From contig NC_085849.1 of NCBI RefSeq assembly GCF_020906515.1, forward strand, positions 4,526,001 to 4,590,000: a DNA stretch of 64,000 nt, in the 5' to 3' direction. Shown in pieces: positions 9,552-19,927 of the stretch. Positions within the stretch are counted from its first letter, which is position 1. Each line of letters starts with the position of its first letter. The notes below the pieces were generated by a model, which was given only the letters and a program-made list of their open reading frames with translations, had not been told where the DNA came from and searched no databases. The stretch is from Vanrija pseudolonga (lineage: Eukaryota; Basidiomycota; Tremellomycetes; Trichosporonales; Trichosporonaceae). A program made the position numbers and the translations under genes.

Positions 9552-11347
9552 ATGTCGTACTACGACAAGGACGCCGAGAAGAACGCGGCACAGGCCTACG
9601 GCCATGGAAACTTCGACCCGGAGAAGGACCACTCGGACCCCGGCGGCGTGCCATACGCCGACCCAACACATGAGCATGTCGGCCTCGCCCCTGCACGCGA
9701 CTCGGACCAGCTGAAACGTGCGCTGTCAGCACGACAGGTGTCCATGATCGCCATCGGCGGCACCATCGGCACCGGTCTCTTCCTCGGCACGGGCAAGTCG
9801 CTTGCCACCGGCGGCCCGGCGTCCATGGTCATCGCGTATGCAATTGTCGGCGCAATCGTGTACATCACCATGCTGTCCTTGGGAGAAATGTCGACGTTCA
9901 TCCCCGTCGCCGGCTCGTTCTGCACCTTTGTTGGGTGAGTTTTTCTGCACCGGCGGCCGTACTCCGCATTCCACTGCGCACGCACGCGACACCCTTGTTT
10001 ATTAGCCGCATTACTAACCACCACGCGCAGCCGTTTCTGTGACGACGCATTCGGCTTCGCCCTGACCTGGAACTACTGGTTCAACGATGCCGTGTCCACC
10101 GCGTCCGACCTCGTCGCCCTCCAGCTCATCCTGCAGTACTGGACGGAAAAGTTCCCCGGCTGGGCGCTGTCCCTCATCTTCTGGGTCATCCTTATCGCCG
10201 TCAACCTCCTCGGCGTGCGCTTCTACGGCGAGCTCGAGTACTGGCTGTCGCTGATCAAGGTGATCGCGATTGTGGTGTTTATCATCATGAGCATCTGTGT
10301 CAACGCCGGCGCCAACGTTCAGCACGAGTACATTGGCGCCAAGTACTGGACCATTGGTGACGCGCCGTTCGTCGGCGGTATCGGCGGCTTCGCGTCCGTG
10401 TTCGTCACTGCCTCGTTCGCGTACGGCGGTACCGAGTCCATTGCCATCACGGCCGGCGAGACCAAGAACCCCGTCAAGAACATGCCCCGTGTGGTGAAGA
10501 ACGTCTTCTGGCGCATCCTCCTCTTCTACATCCTCAGCATCATCCTGATCGGCTTCAACGTCCCTTACAACTACCCCAACCTCCGCACCAAGAAGGTCGT
10601 CACCTCGCCCTTCACCATCGTGTTCCAGATGACTGGCGCCAAGGCCGCCGGCAGTGTCATCAACGCCGTCATCCTCACCTCGGTCCTGTCGGCCGGCAAC
10701 CACGCCCTCTTCGCTGGTGTGCGTCTTCTCTACACCCTCGGTGCGGAGGGCCATGCGCCGCGCGTCTTTGCCCGCCTCAACAAGCAGCGTGTCCCCTGGG
10801 TCGCGACCATCGCCACCGCCCTCGTTTCTGGTCTCTGCTTCGGCTCGTCGTTCATCGGTGCCGGTCAGCTCTGGAACTGGCTCCAGAAGTGAGTCAAAAC
10901 CGCCTTCTTCTAGTTTGATACTGACTCCTTCCCAGCCTCGTCGGTGTCTCCAACCAGCTCTCGTGGATCTCGATCTGCTTCGCATCCATCCGCTTCCGCC
11001 GCGCTCTCGCCGTCCAGGGCAAGACCCACATGCTCGTCTTCAAGAACTGGACCTACCCCTGGGGCCCGTACGCTGCCCTCATCCTCAACTCGGTCCTCGT
11101 CCTCGTCCAGGGCTGGACCTGCTTCAGCCCCAAGTTCAACGGCGTCGACTTTGTCAGCTTCTACATCGAACTCCCTGTCATGCTTATCATGTTCGTCGGC
11201 TGGAAGCTCATCAAGCGCACAAGATGGGTCCGTCTCGACGAGATGGACCTCGTCACCGACGTCTACACTGCCAACGATGAGGAGATTGAGCACGACGAGA
11301 AGACGACCAAGGGTCGCTTCAAGCGTGCCCTCAACTGGCTGTTCTAA
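9552..11347 (+). CDS. Amino acid permease, YAT/APC family (1)
   Basis: Three exons: 9552-9934, 10031-10888 and 10936-11347, giving 550 aa. This is a proton-coupled amino acid permease of the fungal YAT family at the plasma membrane. After a hydrophilic N-terminal tail of about 70 residues comes the family signature ARQVSMIAIGGTIGTGLFLG, then LSLGEMSTFIPVAGSF and about 12 membrane helices in all. ESIAITAGETKNPVKNMPR is the conserved loop after helix 6. VRLLYTLGAEGHAP and NQLSWISICFASIRFRRA mark the later helices. The protein ends in a short charged tail (NWLF). Length and motif order fit general or broad-range permeases; the substrate cannot be told from sequence. It is convergent with the second permease, whose stop is only 243 bp away. 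Confidence 0.92.
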
Positions 11348-11590
11348 AGTCTCTCTGGGGTTTTATTGTATCTACTCTATACTATAGTCTGCATCTATGT
11401 GTGCCAATAATTGAGCAAGCCCGTACCAAGGTGGAGACCCACCTGTACAAGAGTTACCCATTGTTTACGACTCGTGTCGGAGTCTGACGCGTCACGATTC
11501 ACCGGCAACCACAACCCGTTGTTCTACAGCACATCCATCTCCAACACGAGAACTGCCTATTTCCGCTGCATACAATCCCCTTCACAATCC

Positions 11591-13358
11591 CTACCAGTTC
11601 TTAATCTGGTAACCGACCTTCTGCTTAAACGTCATGGCCTTGTACGCCACCTCCTCCTCATCATCCTCCACCACATCGTGGAACTCGCGACCACCGGCCA
11701 CGAGGTCCATGGTCTTGGGGTCGACAATCTTGGTCTTGTGCACAATCTTGTATCCAAAGTAGCCGAAGACGAACACTGGGAGACCGATGTAGTGGGTGAT
11801 GAAGGACTTGTATCCAGTCGTAGAGAACTTGCTGATGGGGAGGAATGAGTCGAAGCCCTTGAAGAGCATGAGGACCAAGGTGATGACGAGAGCGATCCAC
11901 GACATGTACGGCTGGAAGCGGAAGGCGAAGGGAAGAGCCGACCTGGGGATGCCCTGCGCCTTGTGGCCCCTCATGAAGCCAATGTGCGAGCCAAGGATGG
12001 CAATCCACGACAGGCCGCCGAAGAGCGTGACGGTGTTGACAAAGTAGTTGAAGATTACGAGGGCAGAGTCGGCTGCGACCAAGTATGCCAGGCCCATGAA
12101 AGCGCCGGTGAAGGCGAACGCAGTGATTGGGACGCCGCGTCGAGTGCAGTACTTGAAGCATGCCGGAGCGTGTCCGTCCATCGCCATGCCGTAGAGCGTG
12201 CGAGAGGAAATGTACTGGTCAGAGACGGCGGCCGAAATGGTGTAGACGAGCAGGCAGCCGTTGATGATTCCAGGGAGCACCTTGATGTTGGCGAGCTTGA
12301 TGGCCACCACCCAAGGAGAGGCGGAGGAGCCTCCGTGGCTACCGCTACCTGTCGCCAGAAGGGGCGACGTCGAGTCGGCGACGAGTCCAACGACAAAGGT
12401 TCCGAAGACAAAGAAGAAGGCGATGCGGAAGAATGTCTTCTTAACAGCCGAGGGGATGGTCTTGCGAGGGTTCTTGGCCTCACCGACAGTCATACCGAGC
12501 AGCTCACTGCCCATGAAAGCGAGTAATGCGAGGACGAGGGCGTTAACAAAACCGAGGAACTGTCCCTTCTTGCCAGGGATCTTGTACGACTTGAAGGCCG
12601 CCTTCTTCCAGTAACGGAAGCCGATGCGGTCCTGGCCAGGAACACCGCCAAGGTCGATAATAAGGCCGAGGATAATCAGGCCAGTGAGGACGGTGATCTT
12701 GAAGAGACTGAGCCAGAACTCGACCTCGCCAAACCACTTGATGCCCAGCAGGTTGATGGCGAACACGAGCGCACCGAGGATGGTGACCCACACTGCGCCG
12801 TTGAGGTCACTCCAGTACCTGATCATCAAGGACCCCGCGACGAGCTGGTTCGGCGACACGATGAGGTACTTGCACAGGTAGATGAGGGCGGTGGCGAAGC
12901 CGAGCGCAGGGTCGACGCAGCGGGTTGCGTGGCCTGCAAAGCCCTTCTTGGTGGGGAACTTGGTCGACATCTCACCGAGAGCAATCATCGTGGCGAAACA
13001 GCTAGTTGTTAGCTACGAACCGCGCCGCGCAGCTCACCAGAATCCCATGCAGATGTAAGCGATGAGCATTGATGCCGGTCCAGAGCGCGACAGCGATGTC
13101 CCTGAGCCAACGAGGAACCCAGCGCCTGGGCCATCAGCAACTGACATTTCCACGCGCGCGCAGTGAACACATACCGATCGCTCCGCCAATGGCAATCATG
13201 CTGATCTGGCGAGGCTTGAGGGAGCGGTGCGTCTCCTCCTGCCTGGGTTGGTTGTCGGTCGAGTCATCGTCAACAGGGGTTGTAAAGTCGTTGCCGAGGG
13301 CCTTCTCGTTCGAGCCCTCGTAAGGGCCTGGGGAGTCGGAGTCGTAGTCTTTGGCCAT
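11591..13358 (-). CDS. Amino acid permease, YAT/APC family (2)
   Basis: Three exons on the minus strand: 13358-13175, 13125-13038 and 13001-11591, giving 560 aa. The N-terminal tail is acidic (DDDSTDNQPRQEETHRSLK), then comes PRQISMIAIGGAIGAGFLVG, the start of the transport core. MIALGEMSTKFPTKKGF and EAKNPRKTIPSAVKKTFFR are family landmarks. The third exon codes for most of the 12 helices without interruption. It differs clearly from the neighbouring permease: GVP-rich loop after helix 5, a Gly/Ser loop GSGSHGGSSA, and an acidic tail. This suggests a different substrate and an old duplication or separate subfamily. The exon 2/3 junction (CTG end, CTAG acceptor) keeps frame but gives an unusual CCFAT stretch, so its exact place is less sure. 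Confidence 0.9.
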
Positions 13359-14487
13359 GGTGGTGTGTCGCTGTGAGGTATGTAGAAACAAGTGCAGTGC
13401 CCGGTGTGTCTGGGAATGGCTTCAGCGACTCTGATCTAGCCTGGCTTATATTGTGCAGTGTCCAGTCTCGGATCCCCAGGGGGAGGAGAAGTGGGGGTCC
13501 AATCGCGCCCGCAGTCGCTATCCGGAGCCCTCGGTGCACAGATGCGTACTCACATGGAGGCGAGAGATCTGGATGATCACAGACGCCAAGATACCGAGGA
13601 AAATACGAGCACGGATGTTACCTGCGGTGCCGCCGCGGTGCCATGGGGGGTGTTTCCGTCGGCGTGGGTGGCAGGGAGATACAGGGAAGGCCCAAGACTA
13701 CTCTATTGGCTATCTATCCATCTATGCTGAGAGGATAAGAGACGAACAGCGAGGTGGGGAATGCAAAGCTGCTCGTAGAGTGGAGCTTGCTGCGTGTTTT
13801 CGCTGCCCAGCCGGTGACATCCGCCCATCGCCGCAGTACTGCCACTCGCAGTCGGCGGGTCTTTCCGCCACATCCGGGCCATCGTCTCGCTGTAGTCGCT
13901 TACCCTCCACCCCTCGGGCTCGACCACCCGCAGTGGCATGCTAGGCTCTCTCCGCCTCACGTGGCGGTACGCTCCGCACACGTTCTCCTGGCTGCATTAT
14001 CCATGTGGAGTGAGGCATCACCCGTCGGCTGCAGACGCCGGCTCCGTGATCTTCCGCTAGTGCGTCCACATCCCTCCCTATCGCTTCCACGGTGGATGTG
14101 GCAGAAAGGCCTCCGTTGTTGAGACTAACTGCTGCGGAGCACCGACACACTGGCCTAAGCGGGTTCGTGGTACTGGACAATAACCTCATGCCAGATTGAC
14201 CCCCGCGCCTCGAGGGTTACATTTGTCACGCATGCCCCACGTCAAGGCCAAAGCTTGACAAGTACGCGCGGCGCAGTTCCGTGGTAAAACTTGTCACGTA
14301 CAACGACGATTTCGCCCCCGCAGACGGGCTTCCAAATGTGTTACCCAACACATCATCATTCACCCCCCTCCAGGTGTCTCCCAAGCATCGTGAATTTGCA
14401 TTGGCTAAAATTGAAGGCAGTAACACCCCGCGACCAGCGCGGAGAGCGAAGAAACTTGGCAAGTACGACTCGACGACAGCGAGACCA
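13359..14487. other. 1.1 kb intergenic region
   Basis: Lies between the start of the second amino acid permease (reading left) and the end of the first CAP-domain gene. The region near 13440 contains GGCTTATATTG, a possible TATA element for the permease. I see no convincing gene in the rest. Confidence 0.5.
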
Positions 14488-15685
14488 TCACCAAGTATCG
14501 GGGTAAGTCTTGTCAGGCTGGTCGGGATCAATGTACCACGCCCAAGGGATCTTTTCGCACGTCTGCGGCCGGACGCGATCCCCATGGCTGTCGGGGGGAT
14601 CCTTTGCTAGGAGGCCTGCCATGGTTCTGCTGGTGTCGCCTGTACAGGTCAGCATTGCCGCCGACGAACGACGGGATACCCACAGTAAACCTTTCCGCAC
14701 TCCTGCCAGCCGCAGCCGACCTGGGTGGCGAACGGGTCGGTGAGCTGGACGTGTTAGCGATGATTGCCTCCAGAAATTTATGACCTGCTCACAACTTCCC
14801 AGTGGCTAGTGGTCTGTCCTGCGACGGTCTTTTGGTTGTTATAGTCCCACTGCTCTGCCATTCGTCAGCCTCCCCGCTCTGGCACAGCAGTGCGACTATG
14901 TACGTACTGCCTTCAATCATCCACGCGTCGATCCAGCGCTTCGCCTCATACGCCAGGTCGCGCTCGGTGAGCGGGCCAAAGTCGAGTCTGGGGAAGAATG
15001 AGCCCTGCCCCGGTCTAGTCCTGTTCTGCACAGGCACGTCGGCTTACAGAACTTCGCCGTTGAGACCGTCTCCTTTCATGAAGTGCTCATAGATGCACCT
15101 CTTGCCGAACCCGACGGCATAGCCCGAGATTGTCTCGTTCCAAGCCATCGGCGGCGCCTTGTAAATCGACCGGAACTGGTTGATGCGCTCGAGGATGACC
15201 TTTGCGACCGGATCGTCGGCGGGGATGCCGCCAGCAGGGTTGATCCCCACACTACCGGGAGGGACAATGGACGTCGTGGCCTTCGGGTCCGGCCCGCGCG
15301 AGGGTGGCATCTGCACAACGACGTTGAGGTCGAGGAAGTACGACTGGTTGGCCACCTCAGGGATGTTGCAGTCGGTCGGGGACGTGGAGTTGGCAGCCAC
15401 TGTGGGGGCAGCAGAGGGGCTCGGAGCTGCGGACTCGGCAGTCGGGGCCGCTGAGACAGCAGTCGGGGCTGCAGCACTGGACGACGAAGCAGAGCTCGAA
15501 ACCTCCACTGGCCTTGCGCCCTCACCGCCCTCCGAGCCAGTCGGGGCGGCCGAGGGCGAGGCGGACGGCGAGGCAGATACCTCCTTGCCGGGCTTCGGCC
15601 TGCATTTGGCCGGGCCGTCGCGGGCGGCCGGGGCAGCGCTGGCGGCCGAGACGAGCGCGACGAGGATGAGAGGGGAGAACTTCAT
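14488..15685 (-). CDS. Secreted CAP/SCP-domain protein (copy A)
   Basis: Five exons on the minus strand: 15685-15048, 14987-14908, 14854-14793, 14744-14684 and 14639-14488, giving 330 aa. A signal peptide (MKFSPLILVALVSAASAAPA) leads into a Ser/Ala/Pro-rich spacer to about residue 110, then a CAP domain like yeast Pry proteins and plant PR-1. Landmarks are DPVAKVILERINQFRSIYKAPPM (first CAP helix), GYAVGFGKRC, AKRWIDAW, SHWEVLTDP and VGCGWQECGKVYC. The usual GHFTQ-type motif is replaced by SHWEVL, keeping the histidine. CAP proteins bind sterols or lipids outside the cell; that role here is family knowledge. The tail after the last Cys of that motif (about 50 residues, DPDQPDKTYPDTW end) is not shared with copy B. 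All five exons line up with copy B at 16479-17513. Confidence 0.8.
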
Positions 15686-16478
15686 TGAACGAGTGTGGGA
15701 GACGCCAAGTCTAGGGGAAGCGAAGGGCAGAGAACACCAGGTTCTTCAAGAGGGCAAAAGTGGGTGAATGAACTGATCCAGACGCTCAAGCGACTCTTTA
15801 TACCGCGGACTTCAGCTCCACATTGTTTGCTTGACGACCAAAAGTCTTCAAGGTAGGCAACACCACATCCGCATGCGATCAGAGGTGCGTCACGGCACGA
15901 CCGGCGGTGACTTGGACGCGACGAGAACACATGCCGTTACCAGTGGGCCGAGTCCCGGACCTTGACCTCCGTGTCCCAAGTGCATCCCCGAAGGCCATGA
16001 GCAAGTGTCCACCTCGTACGCGCCAAAGCACAGACAGGCGATGATGTCTTGGCATTCAGACGGGGTCAAGTTCGGGTCAGGGTAGAACGCGACGACGCGC
16101 TGACACGGATGGTACCTTGACTACGGCGACGAGTAGGTTGGGCAGTGGAGTCGTGGTCCACTGTTTTGGACCTGGGCCACGGACCGGGGTGAACTCGAGC
16201 AGAGGGTGAGTCTTGTGAGCTTGTTGGGCCGGTGGTGCTTCTGGGGTGCGAGTGCCCAAGGCCAGCTGGGTGTTTACTGCCACGACTCCTGTCGTCGAGG
16301 CAACGGCCCTATACCCCGTTCTAGGGCGCAGGGTTCGTTCAGTGGGTATTGACCGACCGCAGATCGCCCCGACCATCTTGCCTTGCCAACACGTCATGAA
16401 TGGCATTCGGTGAAACGTAAAACAGGCCACCGTGACCAGCACGAGGCGACGAAGGTAGTAGGGAGACGAGGAGGCAGC
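15686..16478. other. Intergenic region between tandem CAP genes
   Basis: Holds the promoter of CAP copy A (minus strand) next to its start; a TATA-like CTTTATACCG appears near 15793. The remainder to 16478 is downstream sequence of CAP copy B. No further gene is visible. Confidence 0.5.
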
Positions 16479-17513
16479 TTAGCTGGCGAGGGGGTCCTCG
16501 TACTCCTTCCAGGGGACCTCGATCTGGGGCGGCACGCGCACCGTGTACTGCGGGTAGTGCTCGTCGGGCCAGCCGTAGCGCCAGGTGTCGCCTGGCGTGT
16601 GAGCGAGGGAACAGCTTAAGCGACCCACAGTAGATCTTGCCGCATTCCTGCCAGCCGCAGCCGACCTCGATCTTGGGGAGAGGGTCGGTGAGCTGGGGTT
16701 AGTACCTAGCTGCTCCTTGTGTTGGACGTACAATCTCCCAGTGGCCGGTGCCATCGCCCTTCTGGGTCGTGTAGTCCCACTTCTCTGTTGACTGTCAGCG
16801 GCGTCTCGTGCCTCCCCTGCTGTTGTGGACCCGTACCGCCCTCTGTCATCCAGGCGTCGACCCAGCGCTTGACGCCCCACGACAGGTCAGCATCCTTGAT
16901 GTCACCTCCCCCGATCCTGGTCAGGTCAGCACAGTTCACCGGTGTCCGTGGCTACTTACAGCACTTCGCCATTGAGGAAGATCTTGCCGTCGCCAAGGAA
17001 GTGCTTGAACTCGCACCGCTTTGCATACTCGACCGCGTAGCCAGACACGGTCTGGTTCCAGTGCATCGGCGGGGCCTGGTAGATCGAGCGCCACTGGTTG
17101 ATGCGCTCAATCATGAGCTTGGCGAGCGGGTCGTCCGCCGGGATGCCACCGGAGGGGTTGACTCCGACCGAGCCGGGCGGGGCCACAATGCCCGTCACGT
17201 TCGGGTGGTGCCCAATGATGGGGGGCAGCGCGGGCGTGACCTTGGGGTCGGTGAAGAACGTCTGGTTGACGACAGGCGGCGGGGGGTACGCGCCACCAGT
17301 CGGGTTGTTGGCGACCACGTTGGCGGTCGTCGTGTCGGTGCTGTTGCTAGGGCTCGAACCAGTCGGCCCAGACTTGTCGGTGCCTGCGCCTGAAGGTTGG
17401 GCACCGCCGCCACCAGCCCCCACGGGGTGCTGCTTCGGCCTGCACTTGGCAGGGGCGGGGGCGGCCGTGACGGCCGAGACGAGGGCGAGGAGGATAACGG
17501 GAGCGAGCTTCAT
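16479..17513 (-). CDS. Secreted CAP/SCP-domain protein (copy B)
   Basis: Five exons on the minus strand: 17513-16960, 16916-16837, 16784-16732, 16692-16629 and 16591-16479, giving 287 aa. The signal peptide MKLAPVILLALVSAVTAAPA is followed by a short Gly/Ser/Thr/Pro-rich spacer and a CAP domain: DPLAKLMIERINQWRSIYQ, GYAVEYAKRCEFKHF, VKRWVDAWM, GHWEILTDPLP and VGCGWQECGKIYC. As in copy A, the GHFTQ-type CAP motif is changed to GHWEIL. Predicted N-glycosylation sites (NQT, NVT, NST) are present. The last intron splits the final Cys codon of the WQECGKIYC motif at the same place as in copy A, which supports both models. The ending YEDPLAS differs from copy A. A tandem duplicate, probably secreted and binding a lipid or sterol. 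Confidence 0.8.
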
Positions 17514-19927
17514 TGCTAAACGAGTGTGGAGACGCCAGGTCTGGGTACAAGTGGTCAAGGGACGGGCGGGGGAGAAGAACACCGGGTTCTTCAGTATGGG
17601 ACAGGATAGCGAGGTGGTCGAGCAGCCGGAGATGGCGCCCATGGTTTTATACCTTGCATCGCCAGTGTTTGCTGCTGGTGAACGCGATTCCATTCCTGGG
17701 CAGCGCGCGCCCAAGGTCAGGCCGTCGAAGACACAGGCAGCACGCTATCCATCCGCACTGAACAGTCTCGACAGCTCGAGCATGGCTATTTTCGGGCGCA
17801 GGTTGCTTGGCGACCTTCGGTGTTGTCACAACAATGCGGCGTACTGCATGGCCAAGCTGGGTTGGGGCAACGAGGACATGACGTCGACGTGACTGCCGCC
17901 GAGACCGTGAACGCGTTTCGTTGAGTTTGGGTCAGGGGGGAACGCGTCGTGTGCCCGGGACCCGGACGACGAGTTGTCACCGACATCCGGTCGGGGTTCT
18001 GCCCCTGGAGTTGTTTGCCTAGCCAGTGCGAACTCTCACACTTGAGGCGGTTGACATGGACGACGAGGAGCTGGAGGAGTCGTACGGTCGAGGTGCGCGT
18101 TTCAGGCGTGGTAGGTTCAGCTTAGTGCGTTCCACAGCGACGGAGAGAGCCCCGGCTCCCGGACGGTGCTCGAGTCGCGAGCAGGAGGGTGTGCGTTTGA
18201 CGTGATGCACCCGTTTCAGTCCACGGGGATGCCCTTGTCAGCTTCGTGTCCCCACTGAGTTGCCCGAAAGCAATCCGCAGGTGGAGTTAGTCGACTTTTG
18301 TGAGTGCAAACTGGACGCGAGACGCGCGGGGTACCAAAGTTGCGTGCCTTGACGACGGTCGCGTCCGATGGTGCTCGTTGTCCCAGATGCCGTCCAGGTG
18401 ATGTGGTCTGTAACCCAAACTGGCGAGCCTGAGTCCGGCCATGTAGGAGAAGGCACACGGACACCTGGTTGCGGTCGTTTCATCACCTCGGTGGTCACGG
18501 CCGCGAGGCAACCACAAGCACAGGGCTGACTCGGAGTCGCGCCAGCACGGACAGCCGGGAGCAGAACACGTACGTCGAGTGTGCGCGAACATACACGTGG
18601 GGAGTTAGGAGCGCCGCATGCCGACAGCTCAAGCACAAGGTGAGCTTCTGGGACTCATACACCTAAGGGGATACGGAGCAGGTTCGAATTGCCGAAGCAC
18701 GGCATGAAGGACTTGCACAGTTGGGTGACACGGCGTTAGGCCTTACCGGCCGTAACCGACAATAACGAGGCACCGACAATGGCCGACCTCCGCGCCGGGT
18801 GGCCGCAGCCACCTACATCTGGACGTGATTCAGTTCGCAGCACTACTGAAACTGCTGCAGTTGTGGTGACCACCATCACTGTGTAGTGGGATGCACTGAG
18901 TGGGATGCACTGTATTGGATCTGGTGAACACCACCCAGGCCTGAGCCAACACTGGACTGACCCAAACTGCGAGTGTGGCACTTCTGACCACCACTTCAAC
19001 CACATCTTTGTCCCCTTCCTCTTTCTTCGCAACAGACTACGAATCACAACGCTACGGATTACTTTGATTTAAGGCGGCGACGCTTATGTGGGGCGTACCG
19101 AAAGAAGAGAGGACGACGAGCGGTATTCATAGGCGTTAAACACCGGTCCTCCTCCTCCCTTCCTCCCCGGTAAATCGCTCCAACTCGGTCCACAGCTTTC
19201 CACGCCAAGCAACAACACCGGCTTGCCGCTTTCCAATCCGGACACCTTCTTCCCGGACGGACGAGACCACGCCGCCGGAGGTCTCTCCTCCAGCCGGACG
19301 ACATCGTTCCAGCACTATCGCGCTCACAGTCTTCCGTGGCGGTCTTCCGAGCCGCCCCCCCGATCTTACGGCGTCCGATATCGTCGATCTTAGGCTCTGG
19401 AGACCGTGAACGGCAGGGCATCGGGGATTAGGGTAAGGCTGGTGCTGGGTAGAGGCGACGGGAGTGAGACAGGCACACATGCGGTTTGTGTGAGGAGGCT
19501 TAGAGGGTCTGGTTGGAGTCAGCCACCGAGGGGGCACCTGCTGACCGAGGGCTCGTGACTCCGCCACGCACGATCACCTCGGCGTCTTCGGTGCACTCGG
19601 ACCGAGACGGGCAGTCTGGGGCGATTTATCGGTGCTTTTGGGTTTGCGATCGAGGCCAGGCCACCGGTGTTCGATGTCGGGGGCCGTCACTGGCGGCCAG
19701 GCGATCATCTGCAGTCAGCCTGACTGCCGTTTTTGGCTGAAGCTCTCGAGGGCCGGGAGCACGGTACACTTCTTCTACACCTTGAACAAGCCAGAACAAT
19801 TCTAGCATGGTGCTCTGACTATCTCTACGCAGTATCATAACGTCAGTAGTCGTGATGCAAGCCGCTCGTGCTCAAGGAAATCGGGCACAAACTCAAAATC
19901 CATATCTACTACACTTGGCTTCTCTAT
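17514..19927. other. 2.4 kb intergenic region
   Basis: The longest gene-free stretch in the window. Next to copy B there is a promoter-like TTTTATACC near 17644. A short direct repeat GTGGGATGCACTG occurs twice near 18886-18912. An inverted pattern CCGGAGG...CCTCC lies near 19275. Several medium open frames occur on both strands but none has a recognisable motif. A transcribed gene with many small exons cannot be ruled out without RNA data. Confidence 0.4.

Noticed and set aside
18681-18690. GGTTCGAATT, like a tRNA T-loop
   Set aside because: No acceptor, D or anticodon stem could be fitted around it.
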